Of a DNA stretch of 64,000 nucleotides, positions 48,088-56,994 are shown piece after piece. The notes beneath the pieces were generated by a model. It was not told the origin of the DNA, made no database searches, and saw only the letters and a list, made by a program, of their open reading frames with translations. Source of the DNA: Lysinibacillus sp. FSL M8-0337 (GTDB taxonomy: Bacteria > Bacillota > Bacilli > Bacillales_A > Planococcaceae); contig NZ_CP151996.1 of the NCBI RefSeq assembly GCF_038593855.1, positions 2,666,001 to 2,730,000 on the forward strand. Reading direction: 5' to 3'. Within the stretch, counting starts at the first letter, position 1. Every line of letters begins with the position of its first letter. The translations under genes were made by a program, and so were the position numbers.

Positions 48088-48118
48088 TCACTTTACCATG
48101 CAAGTGAGAACGGTGCAA
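48088..48118 (-). promoter_or_regulatory. marR promoter overlapped by operator copy 1
   Basis: On the minus strand TTGCAC (48113-48118), a 17-bp spacer and TAAAGT (48090-48095) form a promoter. The dyad TCACTT-N8-AAGTGA (48088-48107) covers the spacer and the -10, a classic place for repression. Confidence 0.7.
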
Positions 48119-48120
48119 GG

Positions 48121-48148
48121 AAAATATCTCGAATTTGAGATATTTTTT
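48121..48148. terminator. Palindrome after cdaS, probable terminator
   Basis: AAAATATCTC pairs with GAGATATTTT across a 6-base centre (48121-48146), starting six bases after the cdaS stop codon. Ts follow on both strands, longer on the plus strand. The motif also resembles an ATCTCGAATTYGAGAT-type repressor site, so a regulatory role before marR is an alternative. Confidence 0.5.
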
Positions 48149-48151
48149 TTA

Positions 48152-48772
48152 TTATAATATTCCATGTGAAGTAATCGGATGTAAGCTTCCGTTAAAAGCA
48201 AATGAAATTCTTCCCGTTTCTTCTGATATAACCATAATAAGGGCATCACTACGCTCGCTTAAACCAATTGCAGCTCGATGTCTTGTACCGAGTTTTTTAT
48301 CACCAGTATAAATATCTGACAGTGGAAGCACATTGGCCGCTGAAACAATGCGGTTGCTTCTAACTAACACAGCACCGTCATGGAGAGGATTACCTGGGAA
48401 AAAAATAGATTCTAATAAAGAATGCGTAAGTTCTGCACCAATATGAATTCCCGGCTTAATCAGATGATCTACGGCGTCTTTTCTTTCAAAGACAATTAAT
48501 CCACCGTGTCGTCTTTTTGACATATTTTGTACGCAAATTGATAGTTCTGGGTATTTTTCTGTAAACGGGGACAAATAGCAATTTAAATAAAACGTTGCCG
48601 CTTGCATTTCAATCGTTAAAAAGTTGCCTTTTATTTGCTCTAAATCTGTCAGTAGACAATCTTCTTGAGAATCCATTGAGGCTAAACTTTGCTGTAAAGA
48701 AGTAATGACTTGTCTAAGCTCCTCTTTTATTGTTTGCTTTAGTGGAGCAGCGTCACAGTTTGATTGCTTCAT
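48152..48772 (-). CDS. cdaS: Sporulation-specific diadenylate cyclase CdaS
   Basis: A 206-aa DisA_N-domain enzyme that makes c-di-AMP from two ATP. The active-site motifs NPLHDGAVLV near residue 130 and GTRHRAAIG near 162 are intact. An N-terminal helical region of about 60 residues precedes the catalytic domain, as in B. subtilis CdaS (YojJ), which is soluble and made in the forespore; CdaA would have membrane helices instead and DisA a DNA-binding tail. The ATG at 48772 has AAAGAGG upstream and is preferred over 48808. Confidence 0.9.
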   Translation of the reverse strand: MKQSNCDAAPLKQTIKEELRQVITSLQQSLASMDSQEDCLLTDLEQIKGNFLTIEMQAATFYLNCYLSPFTEKYPELSICVQNMSKRRHGGLIVFERKDAVDHLIKPGIHIGAELTHSLLESIFFPGNPLHDGAVLVRSNRIVSAANVLPLSDIYTGDKKLGTRHRAAIGLSERSDALIMVISEETGRISFAFNGSLHPITSHGIL

Positions 48773-48884
48773 GTAACATACCTCTTTTTCTACATAATGA
48801 TTCACCACTTCGTCCTTTTAGTTTTCCTTGAAGGGAATTTTTTATTCGTATTCTGCTCATTTTGCCATTTTTGAAAGTCTAATA

Positions 48885-48932
48885 AAAAAACACGCTGCAT
48901 CTTTTGATAATCCAAAAAATGCAACGCGTTGT
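48885..48932 (-). terminator. Terminator of the small membrane protein gene
   Basis: On the minus strand CGCGTTGCAT..TTTTGG pairs imperfectly with CCAAAA-type and ATGCAGCGTG segments, followed by TTTTTTTATT. Confidence 0.65.
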
Positions 48933-48940
48933 CATAACTG

Positions 48941-49171
48941 CTACATATGACCAGCACGAATTTTTTTTATAATGCTAAAAGTTGTATATGCCGCTGCAGG
49001 GGCAAGTACTGCAATAAGAATTAGCCATACTTTCAAGCTTTCAGTTGTTTTTAACACTTCATAATTTGATATTACATAGATAATGAGTCCGCCTAGTAAT
49101 AAATAGCTTAATACGTTGGGAAAGATAACAAGTAAACGTAAAACAGCTGGTGGCATCTTTTGTTGATCCAT
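48941..49171 (-). CDS. Small two-helix membrane protein (76 aa), unknown
   Basis: A 76-aa protein with two hydrophobic segments (about residues 16-32 and 45-65) joined by a short charged loop, and a basic C-terminus IIKKIRAGHM. It has an AAGGGGAG ribosome-binding site and its own terminator. No family is recognised. Topology would place both ends on the same side, probably the cytoplasm. Confidence 0.7.
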   Translation of the reverse strand: MDQQKMPPAVLRLLVIFPNVLSYLLLGGLIIYVISNYEVLKTTESLKVWLILIAVLAPAAAYTTFSIIKKIRAGHM

Positions 49172-49269
49172 ACAACCACTCCCCTTTTACTTAATTATAC
49201 GGAAATCATCTATTAAACGCACTATATTTCTATAACATGGCACTCTACTCATTATACGGAAGTCAACGA

Positions 49270-51264
49270 TTATACTTTATACTTTCCAGCAGATTGTTCT
49301 AGTTTTTCTGCTGTCCCATTTAGCATATCAATAATCGCTGTCATCTCATTCATACTCGTCGCTTGATTTTGCGCTTTTTGTGCAACCGCATCTACACTAG
49401 CGGATGTCTGCTTGGCTAATAATGAAACATCTTCCATTGTAGCGGTTACTTCTTCTGTACTTGCGGCAATTTCTTCTGTTGAACTGGAAACTAAATCTAC
49501 TTGCTCAGCTAACACTTGCACATCATTATGGATGCCTTCAAAGGATTGTCGAGCCTCACTTGCAATGGCGTGACCTGCATGTAAAACATCTGCGGTTGTA
49601 TAGATAGTAGATACTATATTCGTCGTTTCTTTTTGGACATTCATCACGACATGAGAAATGCGATCTGCAGCAACTTTCGATTCTTCTGCTAATTTACGCA
49701 CTTCCTCCGCAACAACGGCAAAGCCTTTACCAGCCTCACCTGCACGAGCTGCCTCGATTGATGCATTTAGTGCTAGCAAATTCGTTTGATCAGAAATACC
49801 TGTTATAACATTTGTAAATTCACCAATCATTGCGGATAGTTTTTCTAATTCCTGCATACTCGCAACTGAAAGATCTGTTTTTTGGTGAACATCTTCCAAT
49901 TGATTTTGCAGTCGATTCATAATGTGCAAACCATTATTGGCATTTTCTTCGGTGTTGCGAGAAATCGTAGAAATTTCTGCAATCGAATCAGAAATATGCT
50001 GAATACTACGCGCTAATTCTTCCATAGATTGGGCGCTATCTTCTGTATTTTTTAATTGCCCAAATGAAGCTTGTGCAACTTGGTGCGATTCATCTTGAAT
50101 ATTGTGCGCTGAATCCAAAGTTTGATGGGCATTTCCATGAATAATGTAAGTGGCCTCTTTTATTTGCGTAGCATCCTGTTTTAAATCTCTCATAATGTGT
50201 TGGAAATTGTCCATCATTCCATTAAAAGATGTAACCAATTGACCAATCTCATCATTCGAACTTACATCAATCCGCTTCGTTAAATCTGCCTCTCCTTTGC
50301 TAATATCCTCTAGTGAATTACGCACTTTTAAAATGCGAGAAACTTGTCGATTAATAGAGAAGCCTGTGATGAGGAATATAACACACACGACGATTATGGA
50401 GGCAATAATTGTCCCCAATAGTATATTCGATAACACTTCATTCGACACAATAATCGCTAAAGACGTACCATTTGATAAAGGCTTTACATATTGTGTAACA
50501 CGTTTTCCATCATAACGCCCAGAAAATTCAGTATTTTTTGCCGAAGTAAATTGTTCTTTCGTAAAGCCAATCTTAGCTAAATTTTTATCCGTTGTCGCAA
50601 CAATGGGCTCTCCTTGTTCATTTACAACCGCTGCAAAAAGGACCGTTTTAGATAAATATTTGTTTAGTTCATTTATGTAATATTCACTGCCAATACTAGC
50701 TTCTAAATCTAACAGTTGTTGACCGTGTCTTGCAACTTGGACAATTTGCGGTGTAGCAGGATTCCAACTATTAACACCAACAAATTTAAAAAATTCGCTA
50801 TCCACGTCACGAATCTGTGCTTTTTGCACAATTTGTGTAGCCCGACCGTCTAATAGCTGCATATATTCAGCAGCTTGTCCATTTGGATCGGACCCAAAAT
50901 TAAAATCAATATACGGCGCTACCGATGTCACTGCCGTATTCCCTTTATCATCGGTACTCCAAATTTCGTCAATTCCGCCTCGTTCAGCGATTTCTTTTAA
51001 ATCTTCATATGTAGCACCTTTGTCAATAATGTACGAAGCCATCACAGATTCCGCAATCATTTCTCTTTCCATAATTTCTTCTGCTTTTGCTCTGGATTGA
51101 ATAGCCCCTTCCATGCCCATAACAATTGAGCTAGCGAGTGCCTCACCATTACTCTTGACGCTTTTATAGGTCGCCTGAAAAATGTAAACAGAAAATGCGC
51201 CAATTATTAACACGACGATGGCCATAATTTCCAGCATCATTTTCCATTTCATTGATTTCCCCAT
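49270..51264 (-). CDS. Methyl-accepting chemotaxis protein
   Basis: A 664-aa transmembrane chemoreceptor. Order: membrane helix (about residues 9-30), large extracytoplasmic sensor region (about 31-280), second membrane helix (about 283-305), HAMP (about 306-360), long coiled-coil signalling domain. The hairpin tip [35 protein letters not shown], which contacts CheA and CheW, lies near 490-525. No CheR-tethering pentapeptide is present at the C-terminus. The ligand is unknown. It is monocistronic. Confidence 0.93.
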   Translation of the reverse strand: MGKSMKWKMMLEIMAIVVLIIGAFSVYIFQATYKSVKSNGEALASSIVMGMEGAIQSRAKAEEIMEREMIAESVMASYIIDKGATYEDLKEIAERGGIDEIWSTDDKGNTAVTSVAPYIDFNFGSDPNGQAAEYMQLLDGRATQIVQKAQIRDVDSEFFKFVGVNSWNPATPQIVQVARHGQQLLDLEASIGSEYYINELNKYLSKTVLFAAVVNEQGEPIVATTDKNLAKIGFTKEQFTSAKNTEFSGRYDGKRVTQYVKPLSNGTSLAIIVSNEVLSNILLGTIIASIIVVCVIFLITGFSINRQVSRILKVRNSLEDISKGEADLTKRIDVSSNDEIGQLVTSFNGMMDNFQHIMRDLKQDATQIKEATYIIHGNAHQTLDSAHNIQDESHQVAQASFGQLKNTEDSAQSMEELARSIQHISDSIAEISTISRNTEENANNGLHIMNRLQNQLEDVHQKTDLSVASMQELEKLSAMIGEFTNVITGISDQTNLLALNASIEAARAGEAGKGFAVVAEEVRKLAEESKVAADRISHVVMNVQKETTNIVSTIYTTADVLHAGHAIASEARQSFEGIHNDVQVLAEQVDLVSSSTEEIAASTEEVTATMEDVSLLAKQTSASVDAVAQKAQNQATSMNEMTAIIDMLNGTAEKLEQSAGKYKV

Positions 51265-51617
51265 TGACTATTCCCCCTAAAGTAGGATTGTTTCCATTTC
51301 ATCATACAACAACATTTCCCTACATTTAATGTAATTTTTCATAATTTTAAATAATAAATTTATTCTAATGATGAAATTGTCATTAATTTGTAATAAAAAA
51401 TTACCAATCTATAAAGTTGCTAGATAAATACCAACATAATGGTCTTTTCCTCATATTTATTGTAAAAAAATAAGTTATTTTAGAAGTTTACTTTTTCTCT
51501 TCTCAACTTTTTCTAGACTTATAGACCCAATAGAAAAACACCTATTTTAATGAAGCCTCATTAAAATAGGTGTTTATTTTCAAAATAATTACTTTTCATC
51601 CAATGCATATAATTATA
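51265..51617 (-). terminator. Intergenic region with the RNase Z terminator
   Basis: In this 353-bp gap the only clear feature is a 16-bp perfect stem (51538-51553 with 51558-51573, ACACCTATTTTAATGA) with a 4-base loop; on the minus strand TTTTTC follows, which should end the rnz transcript. The remainder is AT-rich leader sequence of the chemoreceptor gene with nothing else recognised. Confidence 0.75.
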
Positions 51618-52553
51618 CTAAAATAATAAATTATTATTACTCCAATAAAAAACCGCTTGATCCGATGTAAGGAAGGTTTGTGGGAAAATGGCTTGTGCTT
51701 GGGCTAAAAAAATTGGTAAATCATGTGGTAAAAAACGTGCACTTAAATGGTTCAAAAGTAAATATTTCGCATCAGCTTTACTTGCTACCATCGCTGCTTC
51801 TACATTGGTAGAGTGACCATAGCTCGCGGCTAAATCCGTAGTACTCCCATCAAATGTCGCCTCATGCACAACAACATCTGCTTGTTCAGCCAAAGAAATG
51901 GCTTGTTCACAATATTTTGTATCGCCCAAAATTGCAAGCGTAAAGCCTTTTTTCGGAGGTGCCACAACATCCTTTGCTTGAATAATGGTGCCATTATCAA
52001 GTGCAATATCTTGTCCTTTCTTCAACTGTCCAAGCAATGGTCCTTTCGGTACGCCGTAGGATTGGACTTTGTCCATCAGTAACTCGCCAGGTAAATCCTT
52101 TTGTTCGATACGGTAACCAAAACATGTCACGACATGGCGTAATTCACTTGCACGCACCGTAAATTTATCATCTTCGTAAATGACGCCTTCATGTACTTCT
52201 ACAAATTGCAATGGATACGTTAAATGGGTTTTTGATAAAGCAAATGTTTGCTCTACCCATTGCTGTAAGCCGGCTGGACCATAAATGGTCAACGGCTCAT
52301 CTCCACCTTGAAATGAACGTGAGCTCAAAAATCCAGGTAAACCAAATATATGGTCGCCATGTAAATGGGTAATGAAAATTTTTGTCACTTTACGTGGCTT
52401 TAAAGACGTATGCAAAATTTGATGCTGGGTCGCCTCGCCACAATCAAAAAGCCACATTTCACCGTTTTCCTCTAATAGCTTAACCATTAATGCGCTCGTA
52501 TTGCGCTCCTTCGAAGGCATGCCTGCTCCTGTTCCTAAAAAATGTAGTTGCAT
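51618..52553 (-). CDS. rnz: Ribonuclease Z
   Basis: A 311-aa tRNA 3'-processing endonuclease of the MBL fold. It starts MQLHFLGTGAG and has the zinc motif FITHLHGDHIFGLPG (HxHxDH) near residue 60, the exosite-type insert in the middle, Asp in AILGDTKYC near 210 and a C-terminal AXDAXXLLLNHLSAR-like HLSAR motif near 268. Length and sequence pattern match B. subtilis Rnz. ATG at 52553 has GAGGTGG upstream; the GTG at 52562 lies inside that site. Confidence 0.95.
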   Translation of the reverse strand: MQLHFLGTGAGMPSKERNTSALMVKLLEENGEMWLFDCGEATQHQILHTSLKPRKVTKIFITHLHGDHIFGLPGFLSSRSFQGGDEPLTIYGPAGLQQWVEQTFALSKTHLTYPLQFVEVHEGVIYEDDKFTVRASELRHVVTCFGYRIEQKDLPGELLMDKVQSYGVPKGPLLGQLKKGQDIALDNGTIIQAKDVVAPPKKGFTLAILGDTKYCEQAISLAEQADVVVHEATFDGSTTDLAASYGHSTNVEAAMVASKADAKYLLLNHLSARFLPHDLPIFLAQAQAIFPQTFLTSDQAVFYWSNNNLLF

Positions 52554-52609
52554 AACCGCCACCTCAATTCTTTTTCTGTTGTTCTATTGTACCTTATTGC
52601 GAAACATAA

Positions 52610-52648
52610 GAAAAACCTTTGGTGAAAGCAATCGCCAAAGGTTTTTCT
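52610..52648 (-). terminator. Terminator of the cobalamin operon
   Basis: AAAACCTTTGG pairs with CCAAAGGTTTT (52612-52644) with a 10-base loop; on the minus strand TTTTTCTTAT follows. It overlaps the last codons of the downstream-most gene's trailing region. Confidence 0.8.
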
Positions 52649-52650
52649 TA

Positions 52651-53487
52651 TTATTTCGGTTGCCATGATACAAGTGCTGCGTGGAAATCATGACGGTAGT
52701 AATAACGCCCATTTTTTTCTTCTATAAATGGAGCAAGTGAGTCCTCAACATGCGAGCGGTTAAAGTCTGTACTTAATATTTTTTTACTTTGCGTTGTCAC
52801 AAGCTGGTCATACGTTTCATATTCATACGTACGCTCCAAAGGAATAATTGTACATTCTGCATAAATATCCATTTCATACAATAAATTTAAAAATTCAATA
52901 TAATCTCTTCTTGGGTATTTAATATCATAACCATATTTCTCATGTAATACTTCATAGTGTGGCTGAATTGGACCTGTTGTCATGCCAATAATTGCGCGCT
53001 TTTTAGCCAAGCGATTCATGTGATATAATGCCGATTTAATTTCGTACATACGATAAAAACAGTTTACCCCAAGCACAATGTCATGTGCTGTTAGCTCATT
53101 TTCTTCAAGTTTCTCCCACTTCGCATGAACATAGGAAATATGCTTGTTCTCTTGTAAACATTGTTGTAAATAATCAAGGATGCTGTCTGAGCTATCTACA
53201 CACGTTAACTCTCGTACATAATCTGCAAGTGGGAATGTATAATTGCCCCACCCTGGTCCAATTTCAATCACTGAATGTTCTGGACGAATATGTTGCTTCA
53301 TTGCTTCAAAAATAAGTGCTGCATAAGGATCCGTTTGCCCCATTTTTTTGCGAGCGATCGATTGAGACCAAAATTGTTCTTCTAATTGATCGTTCACCAT
53401 ACGCTCTGGCATTTGTCCTTGCCAATCCTTCATGCCTTCTTGCCATAATGCTTCATAATTTATAGCTAATGGTCCTTTTCTTGTCAT
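52651..53487 (-). CDS. Class I SAM-dependent methyltransferase in the cobalamin operon, function unknown
   Basis: A 278-aa protein with a Rossmann methyltransferase core: motif I VIEIGPGWGNYTFPLA near residue 78, an acidic motif II (LTCVDSSDS) near 100, and motif IV-like DIVLGVNCFYRMYE near 140. About 70 N-terminal residues and about 80 C-terminal residues are outside the core. Its ATG overlaps the cobQ stop (ATGA, 4 bp), so it is translated with the cobalamin genes and is the last gene before the terminator. It is not one of the known corrin-ring methyltransferases. Its substrate is unknown; a corrinoid-related or unrelated small molecule are both open. Confidence 0.8.
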   Translation of the reverse strand: MTRKGPLAINYEALWQEGMKDWQGQMPERMVNDQLEEQFWSQSIARKKMGQTDPYAALIFEAMKQHIRPEHSVIEIGPGWGNYTFPLADYVRELTCVDSSDSILDYLQQCLQENKHISYVHAKWEKLEENELTAHDIVLGVNCFYRMYEIKSALYHMNRLAKKRAIIGMTTGPIQPHYEVLHEKYGYDIKYPRRDYIEFLNLLYEMDIYAECTIIPLERTYEYETYDQLVTTQSKKILSTDFNRSHVEDSLAPFIEEKNGRYYYRHDFHAALVSWQPK

Positions 53488-54983
53488 CCATTTACCTCAA
53501 TTTTTAACATATCATATATTTTTTCCATATCTAAATTGGCACGCACATGTGATGCGAGCATATTGTAAGCATCTTCTCGTCGTTCTGCATCACTTTTAAC
53601 ATCACTTGGCAATGTAGCAAGCCCTTTTTTCATGCGCATTTCGTTGACAAGCTGACGTGTAAACGTTCGATTATGGAAGATTCCGTGGAAATATGTACCG
53701 ATTACTTGTTCATCAGCACTTACTGCTCCATCAACACGACCATCTGCTAGCTGTAAAAAAGGTGACACTTCATCCCGTAAAATTTTGGTACGCCCAAGAT
53801 GAATCTCATAGCCTGTTAAAATAGCTTGCCCACGTGTTCCAGACATTTGTACGGTTTTTTTATCTCCTACAAATACGGTCTCCATCGGTAACAAGCCTAG
53901 ACCTTGCGCTGACTCGCCATTTCCTTCTACGGCATCTGGATCTAATAACACTTCGCCAAGCATTTGAAAACCGCCGCATATGCCAATAATTTTTGTTCCG
54001 CGTGCGCGTAGGTTTGTAATTGCTTGTTCAAAGCCTTGTGCCTTCAGCCAAGCTAAATCATCCATTGTACTTTTAGTGCCCGGTAGGATAAGCAAATCCG
54101 GTGTGCCCAACTCCGTCACATTGCCGATTAAACGTACGCCTACCTCTGGCTCATCAAAAAATGGGTCAATATCTGTAAAATTTGAAATGCGAGGTAAACG
54201 AATCATCGCCACGTCTACTGGAAATTCGCCAGGCTTTGGCTTTTTAAAGCGCAAGGCAGACAGTGCTAATGAATCTTCCGCTTCGATATTGACATCCACA
54301 TAAGGCACAACACCAAGCACTGGAATGCCTGTTTCTCGCTCGACCCATTCAATGCCATCATCTAATAGCTCGCGCATACCACGGAATTTGTTAATAATCA
54401 GCCCTTTAACCCGGGCACGCTCTGCATCATCCAGCAATGCAAGTGTCCCGATAATGGAGGCAAATACACCACCGCGGTCAATATCAGCAACTAAAACAAC
54501 GGCTGCATCGGCTAAATGAGCCATGCGCATATTGGCGATATCGCGATCCTTTAAATTAATTTCAGCTGGGCTGCCAGCTCCTTCTAATACAATAACATCA
54601 TATGTATTTTGTAACGTACGAACCGACTTCTCAACAATCGGCATGGCTTCTTGGACGAATTGATTGCGATAGCTTTTCGCATCCATATTTAAAAAATGCT
54701 TGCCGTGGACAATGACCTCTGATACCATATCCTGCTTTGGTTTAAGTAAAATCGGATTCATATCAGTAGTCGCCACAACCCTTGCAGCTTCAGCTTGGAC
54801 CCCTTGTGCACGTCCAATTTCTCCGCCATCCTCTGTTACAAATGAGTTAAGCGCCATATTTTGAGATTTAAATGGCACTACTCTCAACCCATCATCAGAA
54901 AAAATACGACATAATGCCGTACATATCATACTTTTTCCAACGTCAGAGGCTGTTCCTTGAATCATAATTGATTTTGCTGACAT
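53484..54983 (-). CDS. cobQ: Cobyric acid synthase (CbiP type)
   Basis: A 499-aa glutamine-dependent amidase that amidates four side chains of adenosylcobyrinate diamide. The N-terminal ATPase begins IMIQGTASDVGKSMICTALCR. The C-terminal class I glutamine amidotransferase has the Cys in IIGICGGFQML near residue 335 and the His in GTYFHGIFHN near 430. It lies between cobO and the methyltransferase, 79 bp after cobO, with AGGAGGAAAAT before the ATG. Confidence 0.96.
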   Translation of the reverse strand: MSAKSIMIQGTASDVGKSMICTALCRIFSDDGLRVVPFKSQNMALNSFVTEDGGEIGRAQGVQAEAARVVATTDMNPILLKPKQDMVSEVIVHGKHFLNMDAKSYRNQFVQEAMPIVEKSVRTLQNTYDVIVLEGAGSPAEINLKDRDIANMRMAHLADAAVVLVADIDRGGVFASIIGTLALLDDAERARVKGLIINKFRGMRELLDDGIEWVERETGIPVLGVVPYVDVNIEAEDSLALSALRFKKPKPGEFPVDVAMIRLPRISNFTDIDPFFDEPEVGVRLIGNVTELGTPDLLILPGTKSTMDDLAWLKAQGFEQAITNLRARGTKIIGICGGFQMLGEVLLDPDAVEGNGESAQGLGLLPMETVFVGDKKTVQMSGTRGQAILTGYEIHLGRTKILRDEVSPFLQLADGRVDGAVSADEQVIGTYFHGIFHNRTFTRQLVNEMRMKKGLATLPSDVKSDAERREDAYNMLASHVRANLDMEKIYDMLKIEVNG

Positions 54984-55062
54984 TTTGATTTTCCTCCTAA
55001 CAACACTAAGGAAGATTGATTATCCCCCAATGCGTATATGATCGAAATGAATCCAGTTGGTG

Positions 55063-55599
55063 TTAAAATTCAAGGCCTTTGACAGCGGGAATTCCTTCTT
55101 CATAGTAATGTTTCGTTGCATCGATTGTTGACACTAAATCCGCCATAGCAACAAGAGCAGGATTAGCACTGCGTCCTGTTACGACAAGATGCATTGTAGC
55201 AGGGCGTTGTGCAATGGCTTCAAGCACTTCAGCTAATGGCAGCACATCATCAATCGGAAATTTAGTAATGGCAAGTGCATTGTTCAGCTCATCTAAAACA
55301 AGTAAATCAATGCTGTCATCTTGTAAAGCTTCCTTTGTTTTTTGCCATGCCTTCGCTAATGCAACACGGTGCTCCTCTGGTGTTTTCGTCCATGTAAAGC
55401 CTATGCCCATTTGCTCCATTTCTACGCCAAGTTTGGAAAGGGCAATTTGCTCACCATACGTACGCTCTGGCGATTTGATAAATTGCATATAACGCACATG
55501 TAAACCACGTCCTACTGCCCGCAATGTTACACCAAGAGAAGCTGTTGTTTTACCTTTGCCATCACCTGTATATACTAAAAACAAACCTTTTCTAGCCAT
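55063..55599 (-). CDS. cobO: Cob(I)yrinic acid a,c-diamide adenosyltransferase (CobO/BtuR type)
   Basis: A 178-aa P-loop enzyme that transfers the adenosyl group of ATP to cob(I)alamin-type corrinoids. P-loop GDGKGKTT near residue 12, YMQFIKSP near 40 and LLVLDELNNAL near 112 are typical of the CobA/CobO family, distinct from PduO or EutT. The ATG at 55599 (MARKGLFLVYTG) is placed by AAAGGGGGTAGAG. It follows the nitroreductase gene by 14 bp. Confidence 0.94.
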   Translation of the reverse strand: MARKGLFLVYTGDGKGKTTASLGVTLRAVGRGLHVRYMQFIKSPERTYGEQIALSKLGVEMEQMGIGFTWTKTPEEHRVALAKAWQKTKEALQDDSIDLLVLDELNNALAITKFPIDDVLPLAEVLEAIAQRPATMHLVVTGRSANPALVAMADLVSTIDATKHYYEEGIPAVKGLEF

Positions 55600-55613
55600 T
55601 TTCTCTACCCCCT

Positions 55614-56174
55614 TTAAAGCCAAGTGGTTTTTTCTTCAAATGATGTACGCTTTTTATCTTTAAGCTCTTGTTCTTCTGGATAACCTATGAAAATAGTACC
55701 GACAACTTTTTGATTTTGGTCCGCACCGATAAATGTATGCATACGTGCATCATGAACAAGTCCAACACCTCGTGTCCGCCACACAAATCCTAGCCCTAGC
55801 TCCTCTGCGGCTAACCACATAGACATAATGGCACTACAAACAGCGAAAATATTATCTGCTGTAGCATCTTCATCATTCTCCACCATATCAGCAGTCACTA
55901 CAATGGCAACAGGCGTCGTTTGAACAACTTTTAATGAGCTCTCTACTAAATGAGGCTTCGTTGGAAAACGTTCTTGCAAATAGCTACTTGCCATTTTCTC
56001 ATAGCGCTTCATGGCATCATCTTGTAAAACATAAAAATGCCACGGCTCACGCATGCGGTCGTTCGGTGCATAGGTTGCTGCTTGTAAAATTTGTTCAATT
56101 TTTTCCTTTTCCACTGGCTGTGTTGTATAGTTGCGAATGGCACGACGATTTTTTAACGCTTCGATTACTGTCAT
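55614..56174 (-). CDS. Nitroreductase family flavoprotein in the cobalamin operon
   Basis: A 186-aa nitroreductase-fold protein. It starts MTVIEALKNRRAIRNYTTQPV, has the FMN-binding RRAIR and APNDRMREPWHFYVL blocks, and VGTIFIGYPEE near the end. It is closest in style to YdjA-type small nitroreductases. Its place between cobA and cobO suggests a role in the pathway: BluB, which makes dimethylbenzimidazole from FMN, has the same fold, and cobalt reduction before adenosylation also needs a flavoprotein. The sequence lacks an obvious BluB signature, so the role is open. Start set at 56174 by AAAGGAGG. Confidence 0.85.
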   Translation of the reverse strand: MTVIEALKNRRAIRNYTTQPVEKEKIEQILQAATYAPNDRMREPWHFYVLQDDAMKRYEKMASSYLQERFPTKPHLVESSLKVVQTTPVAIVVTADMVENDEDATADNIFAVCSAIMSMWLAAEELGLGFVWRTRGVGLVHDARMHTFIGADQNQKVVGTIFIGYPEEQELKDKKRTSFEEKTTWL

Positions 56175-56226
56175 GATGTTGTCCTCCTTTAAGTAGGTCT
56201 TTCTAGTCAACTGCTCTGTTGTCTGA

Positions 56227-56994
56227 CTAGCTAAAAGCGAGCCCTTGCTCTTCAAACCATTGTATTTTTTCACGTACGTTGACTACATCTCCAACGACAA
56301 TCATAGAAGGATTATGATATCCCTCCCGTTCAATAATGCTAGCAATATTGTGAAGTGGTCCAGTTATCGTGCGCTGTTGTTCGGTAGTACCCCATTCAAT
56401 AACCGCCACAGGTGTAGTTGCTGGACGTCCATTTTCGATAAGCTTTTTTGAAATATAGGCAATGTTACCAACACTCATATAAAAAGCGACCGTATCAATT
56501 CCAGTTGCGAGTGCTGGCCAATTTAAAAAATCTTGCCCCTTTTGCTCGCGCCCATGACCTGTCACAAGTGCAAAGCTTGTGGCAAAATCTCTATGGGTCA
56601 CAGGAATACCTGCATAAGCGGGAGCTGCAATGCCAGCCGTAATACCTGGTACTACTTCATAGGCTATACCATTATTTTTTAATATTTCTGCTTCTTCAGC
56701 ACCACGGCCGAAAACAAAAGGATCGCCACCCTTTAAACGTGTTACGACTTTGCCCTCTTGAGCTTTCTCAACAAGCAATGTATTAATTTCATCTTGAATA
56801 AGGTGGTGTTTACCAGGCAATTTACCACAGTACACAAGGTCAGCATCTTTTTTCGCAAATTCTAATAATTTTGGATTCACTAGACGATCGTACGCAATGA
56901 CATCGGCCTTTTGAATACATTCCAGCCCATATACTGTAATGAGCTTAGGATCTCCTGGGCCAGCTCCTACTAAATATACAATTCCCTCTTTCAT
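56227..56994 (-). CDS. cobA: Uroporphyrinogen-III C-methyltransferase
   Basis: A 255-aa SAM enzyme that methylates uroporphyrinogen III at C2 and C7 to give precorrin-2. Family motifs are VYLVGAGPGDPKLITV at the start, the SAM loop RLKGGDPFVFGRGAEE near residue 83 and VVPGITAGIAAPAYAGIPVTHR near 115. No HemD or SirC fusion is present. The start overlaps the sirC stop (ATGA). It supplies precorrin-2 for cobalamin and could also serve sirohaem. Confidence 0.95.
   Translation of the reverse strand: MKEGIVYLVGAGPGDPKLITVYGLECIQKADVIAYDRLVNPKLLEFAKKDADLVYCGKLPGKHHLIQDEINTLLVEKAQEGKVVTRLKGGDPFVFGRGAEEAEILKNNGIAYEVVPGITAGIAAPAYAGIPVTHRDFATSFALVTGHGREQKGQDFLNWPALATGIDTVAFYMSVGNIAYISKKLIENGRPATTPVAVIEWGTTEQQRTITGPLHNIASIIEREGYHNPSMIVVGDVVNVREKIQWFEEQGLAFS

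Noticed and set aside
48121..48146. MhqR-type operator upstream of marR
   Set aside because: The ATCTCGAATTTGAGAT dyad is similar, but it begins six bases after the cdaS stop and has T-tracts, so a terminator is the simpler reading.
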